This document shows positions 63,801 through 64,000 of a DNA stretch of 64,000 nt, in pieces. The notes beneath the pieces are model-generated. The model worked only from the letters and a program-made list of their open reading frames with translations, had not been told where the DNA came from and searched no databases. Made by a program: the position numbers and the translations under genes. Numbering within the stretch: the first letter of the stretch is position 1; the number at the start of each line of letters is the position of its first letter. The stretch is from Gammaproteobacteria bacterium (lineage in GTDB: Bacteria; Pseudomonadota; Gammaproteobacteria; Steroidobacterales; GCA-2729495): contig CP054183.1 of assembly GCA_015709695.1 (NCBI GenBank), positions 1,972,992-2,036,991 of the forward strand, in the 5' to 3' direction.

Positions 63801-64000
63801 CACCGGCCGAGCGACACGCCGGACACCGTCGACGCCGCCGGCATGGTGAAGGTGGCGTCGGTGGTGACCGAGGCGATCGAATACCTCGCCTCCACCGACA
63901 AGCGTCTCACGCTCACCGGCGCGGGCGTCGGCAGCGGCGTGCCGCCGCCCGTCGCCTCGGGCGACCGTCGCAAGGTCTCGCTCGGCGCCATGCCGGACTT
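60816..64000 (+). CDS. M1-M28 double metallopeptidase, cut by window end
   Basis: An open frame from the ATG at 60816 to the window end (at least 1061 codons, no stop). A signal peptide (AVLWLASALAPLAQA) is followed by an M1-type aminopeptidase domain with His324-Glu-x2-His and Glu 18 residues later (HEILHNWWGN...CEGL), so it is a complete HEXXHX18E site. Residues about 510-780 form a linker domain, and from about 780 an M28-type peptidase follows: AHYDHLGFG (about 838), PGADDNASG, FTGEESGLLGS, LNLDTVG and NATLHYHRPSDTPD. Two zinc peptidases in one exported chain could degrade peptides processively. The C-terminus is not visible. Confidence 0.9.
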   Translation, partial: MSDPAGNRRLLHPSTAQRRAAAAVLWLASALAPLAQAAAPTQWTDYRIDARIDPATHRLEADVTVTVPPAAAGQAVEFVLAGNLAVDKANPALEKLPAAAGDEAFSGINGSSEETARRRGVSRYRVTLPAGATSFSLHYAGLVDMQPEVSKQEYARSFAETPGIIDPKGVYLAGSTLWYPQLVKPVASELMTYSLEVNTPSGWHLIAPGNGVSSGADGKARWSTPSAVDEISLAGGPLTEYSARSGKVQAQVYLHEADPALAQKYLDATGRYLRMYSELIGPYPYEKFALVENFWETGYGMPSYTLLGPQIIRFPFILTSSYPHEILHNWWGNSVYVDYATGNWCEGLTAYLADHLLKEVEGQGAEYRRDTLKRYRDFAASNGDFPLKDFRSRHSAATEAVGYGKTLMGFHMLRRALGDDLFRQALVRFYKDDRGRRASFADVRSAFEAVSGRDLGRFFDEWVNRTGAADIAVEGVKVAKAGNGFVVTGTLRQRQAGPYDLAVPLVVATTGEPVITRIASHEAATPFRVETTSKPLGVEVDPEFDVFRVLDPRETAPSIGQLFGASEVTAVVPEAEQDAWRAMLKGWESPASHVTIVSDREAKALPPDRSTWILGRGNRLAAKLFGSDAAQGLKVGASGVTIGGQDIAYAGHSLVITRRHPADPRLAIGWITADPPAAIAALGRKLPHYGKYSWLAFSGADAASLAKGEWLATDSPLLVNLQGAGTPVVMARLPKRAPLAEPPPAYSAQRLMSHVDWLAAPEREGRGFGSAGLAASGDYIRDQFAAAGLQPGAGDGGWFQTFTAVGGVDKQERTLRNVIGVLPGSDPRFAGQAALLTAHYDHLGFGWPDARTGDIGKIHPGADDNASGVAVMIEVARALAARPPPPRSIVFIAFTGEESGLLGSRYYVKHPTPVPLAGIIADLNLDTVGSLGEHPVSILATESAREWPFVFSGITATTGIPTRSVVGASVSSDQQAFIDQGIPGVQVFGNATLHYHRPSDTPDTVDAAGMVKVASVVTEAIEYLASTDKRLTLTGAGVGSGVPPPVASGDRRKVSLGAMPD

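Noticed and set aside
60711-63803. 1030-aa open frame on the minus strand, antisense to the M1-M28 gene
   Set aside because: High-GC shadow: rich in Arg, Gly, Ala and His with no domain, while the plus strand holds two intact metallopeptidase sites.

Overview
The window is a gene-dense, GC-rich (about 70% by eye) bacterial chromosome segment carrying about 49 protein genes. Nearly all intergenic gaps are under 250 bp and none exceeds 300 bp. I saw no rRNA or tRNA gene, no insertion sequence with a transposase, no prophage and no CRISPR array. The gene set (TamA/TamB, PBP1b, HemW, a CopL-type copper operon, a sigma/FecR/TonB-receptor cassette, fatty acid cis/trans isomerase, thermostable-hemolysin cluster) suggests a gammaproteobacterium of the Xanthomonadales/Nevskiales/Steroidobacterales type. 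That placement is inference from gene content, not from a marker gene.

Layout. 0-8 kb: a SAM methyltransferase, a Ser/Thr kinase with a C-terminal TonB domain, an NOL-like short-chain dehydrogenase, a periplasmic PQQ dehydrogenase, a macro-domain protein, and a protein-arginine-methyltransferase-like gene divergent from it. 8-9.5 kb: a Crp/Fnr regulator facing a DUF2934 and PilZ pair across a palindrome with FNR-box geometry. 9.5-13.8 kb: ECF sigma factor, FecR anti-sigma factor and STN-bearing TonB receptor. 13.9-18.3 kb: a tight five-gene operon (thermostable-hemolysin family, AMP-ligase, heme-oxygenase-like diiron protein, SDR, TPR protein), which is the best candidate for an undescribed pathway. 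18.3-23.5 kb: tamA-tamB. 23.5-28.3 kb: a secreted protein, a PAS sensor whose histidine-kinase core has lost its key residues, a SPOR lipoprotein and pdxH. 28.3-31.3 kb: copL-copA-copB. 31.4-33.4 kb: cyclopropane fatty acid synthase and a DUF3313 protein.

33.4-38.4 kb holds a complete agmatine-route polyamine operon, aguA / deoxyhypusine-synthase-like / speA / aguB, with a perfect 28-bp inverted repeat between the first two genes. 38.5-49.1 kb has a DsbA-like protein, NlpC/P60 lipoprotein, HerA-like ATPase, YpfJ-type zinc peptidase, hemW, a DUF4382 lipoprotein, a DUF885 peptidase and uppP. A cluster of three direct and one inverted copy of a roughly 40-bp repeat separates uppP from a TPR lipoprotein and mrcB. 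52.4-64 kb contains an outer-membrane-type protein, a TPR/2OG-oxygenase fusion, gcdH, an NTF2-like protein followed by cti, a trypsin-fold protease with a stand-alone copy of its N-terminal module, and an M1-M28 double metallopeptidase cut by the window end.

Functional themes are envelope assembly and repair (TamAB, PBP1b, UppP, NlpC), membrane-lipid modification (Cfa, Cti and possibly the diiron cluster), copper defence and polyamine synthesis. All assignments are by reading motifs and order; no database search was run.
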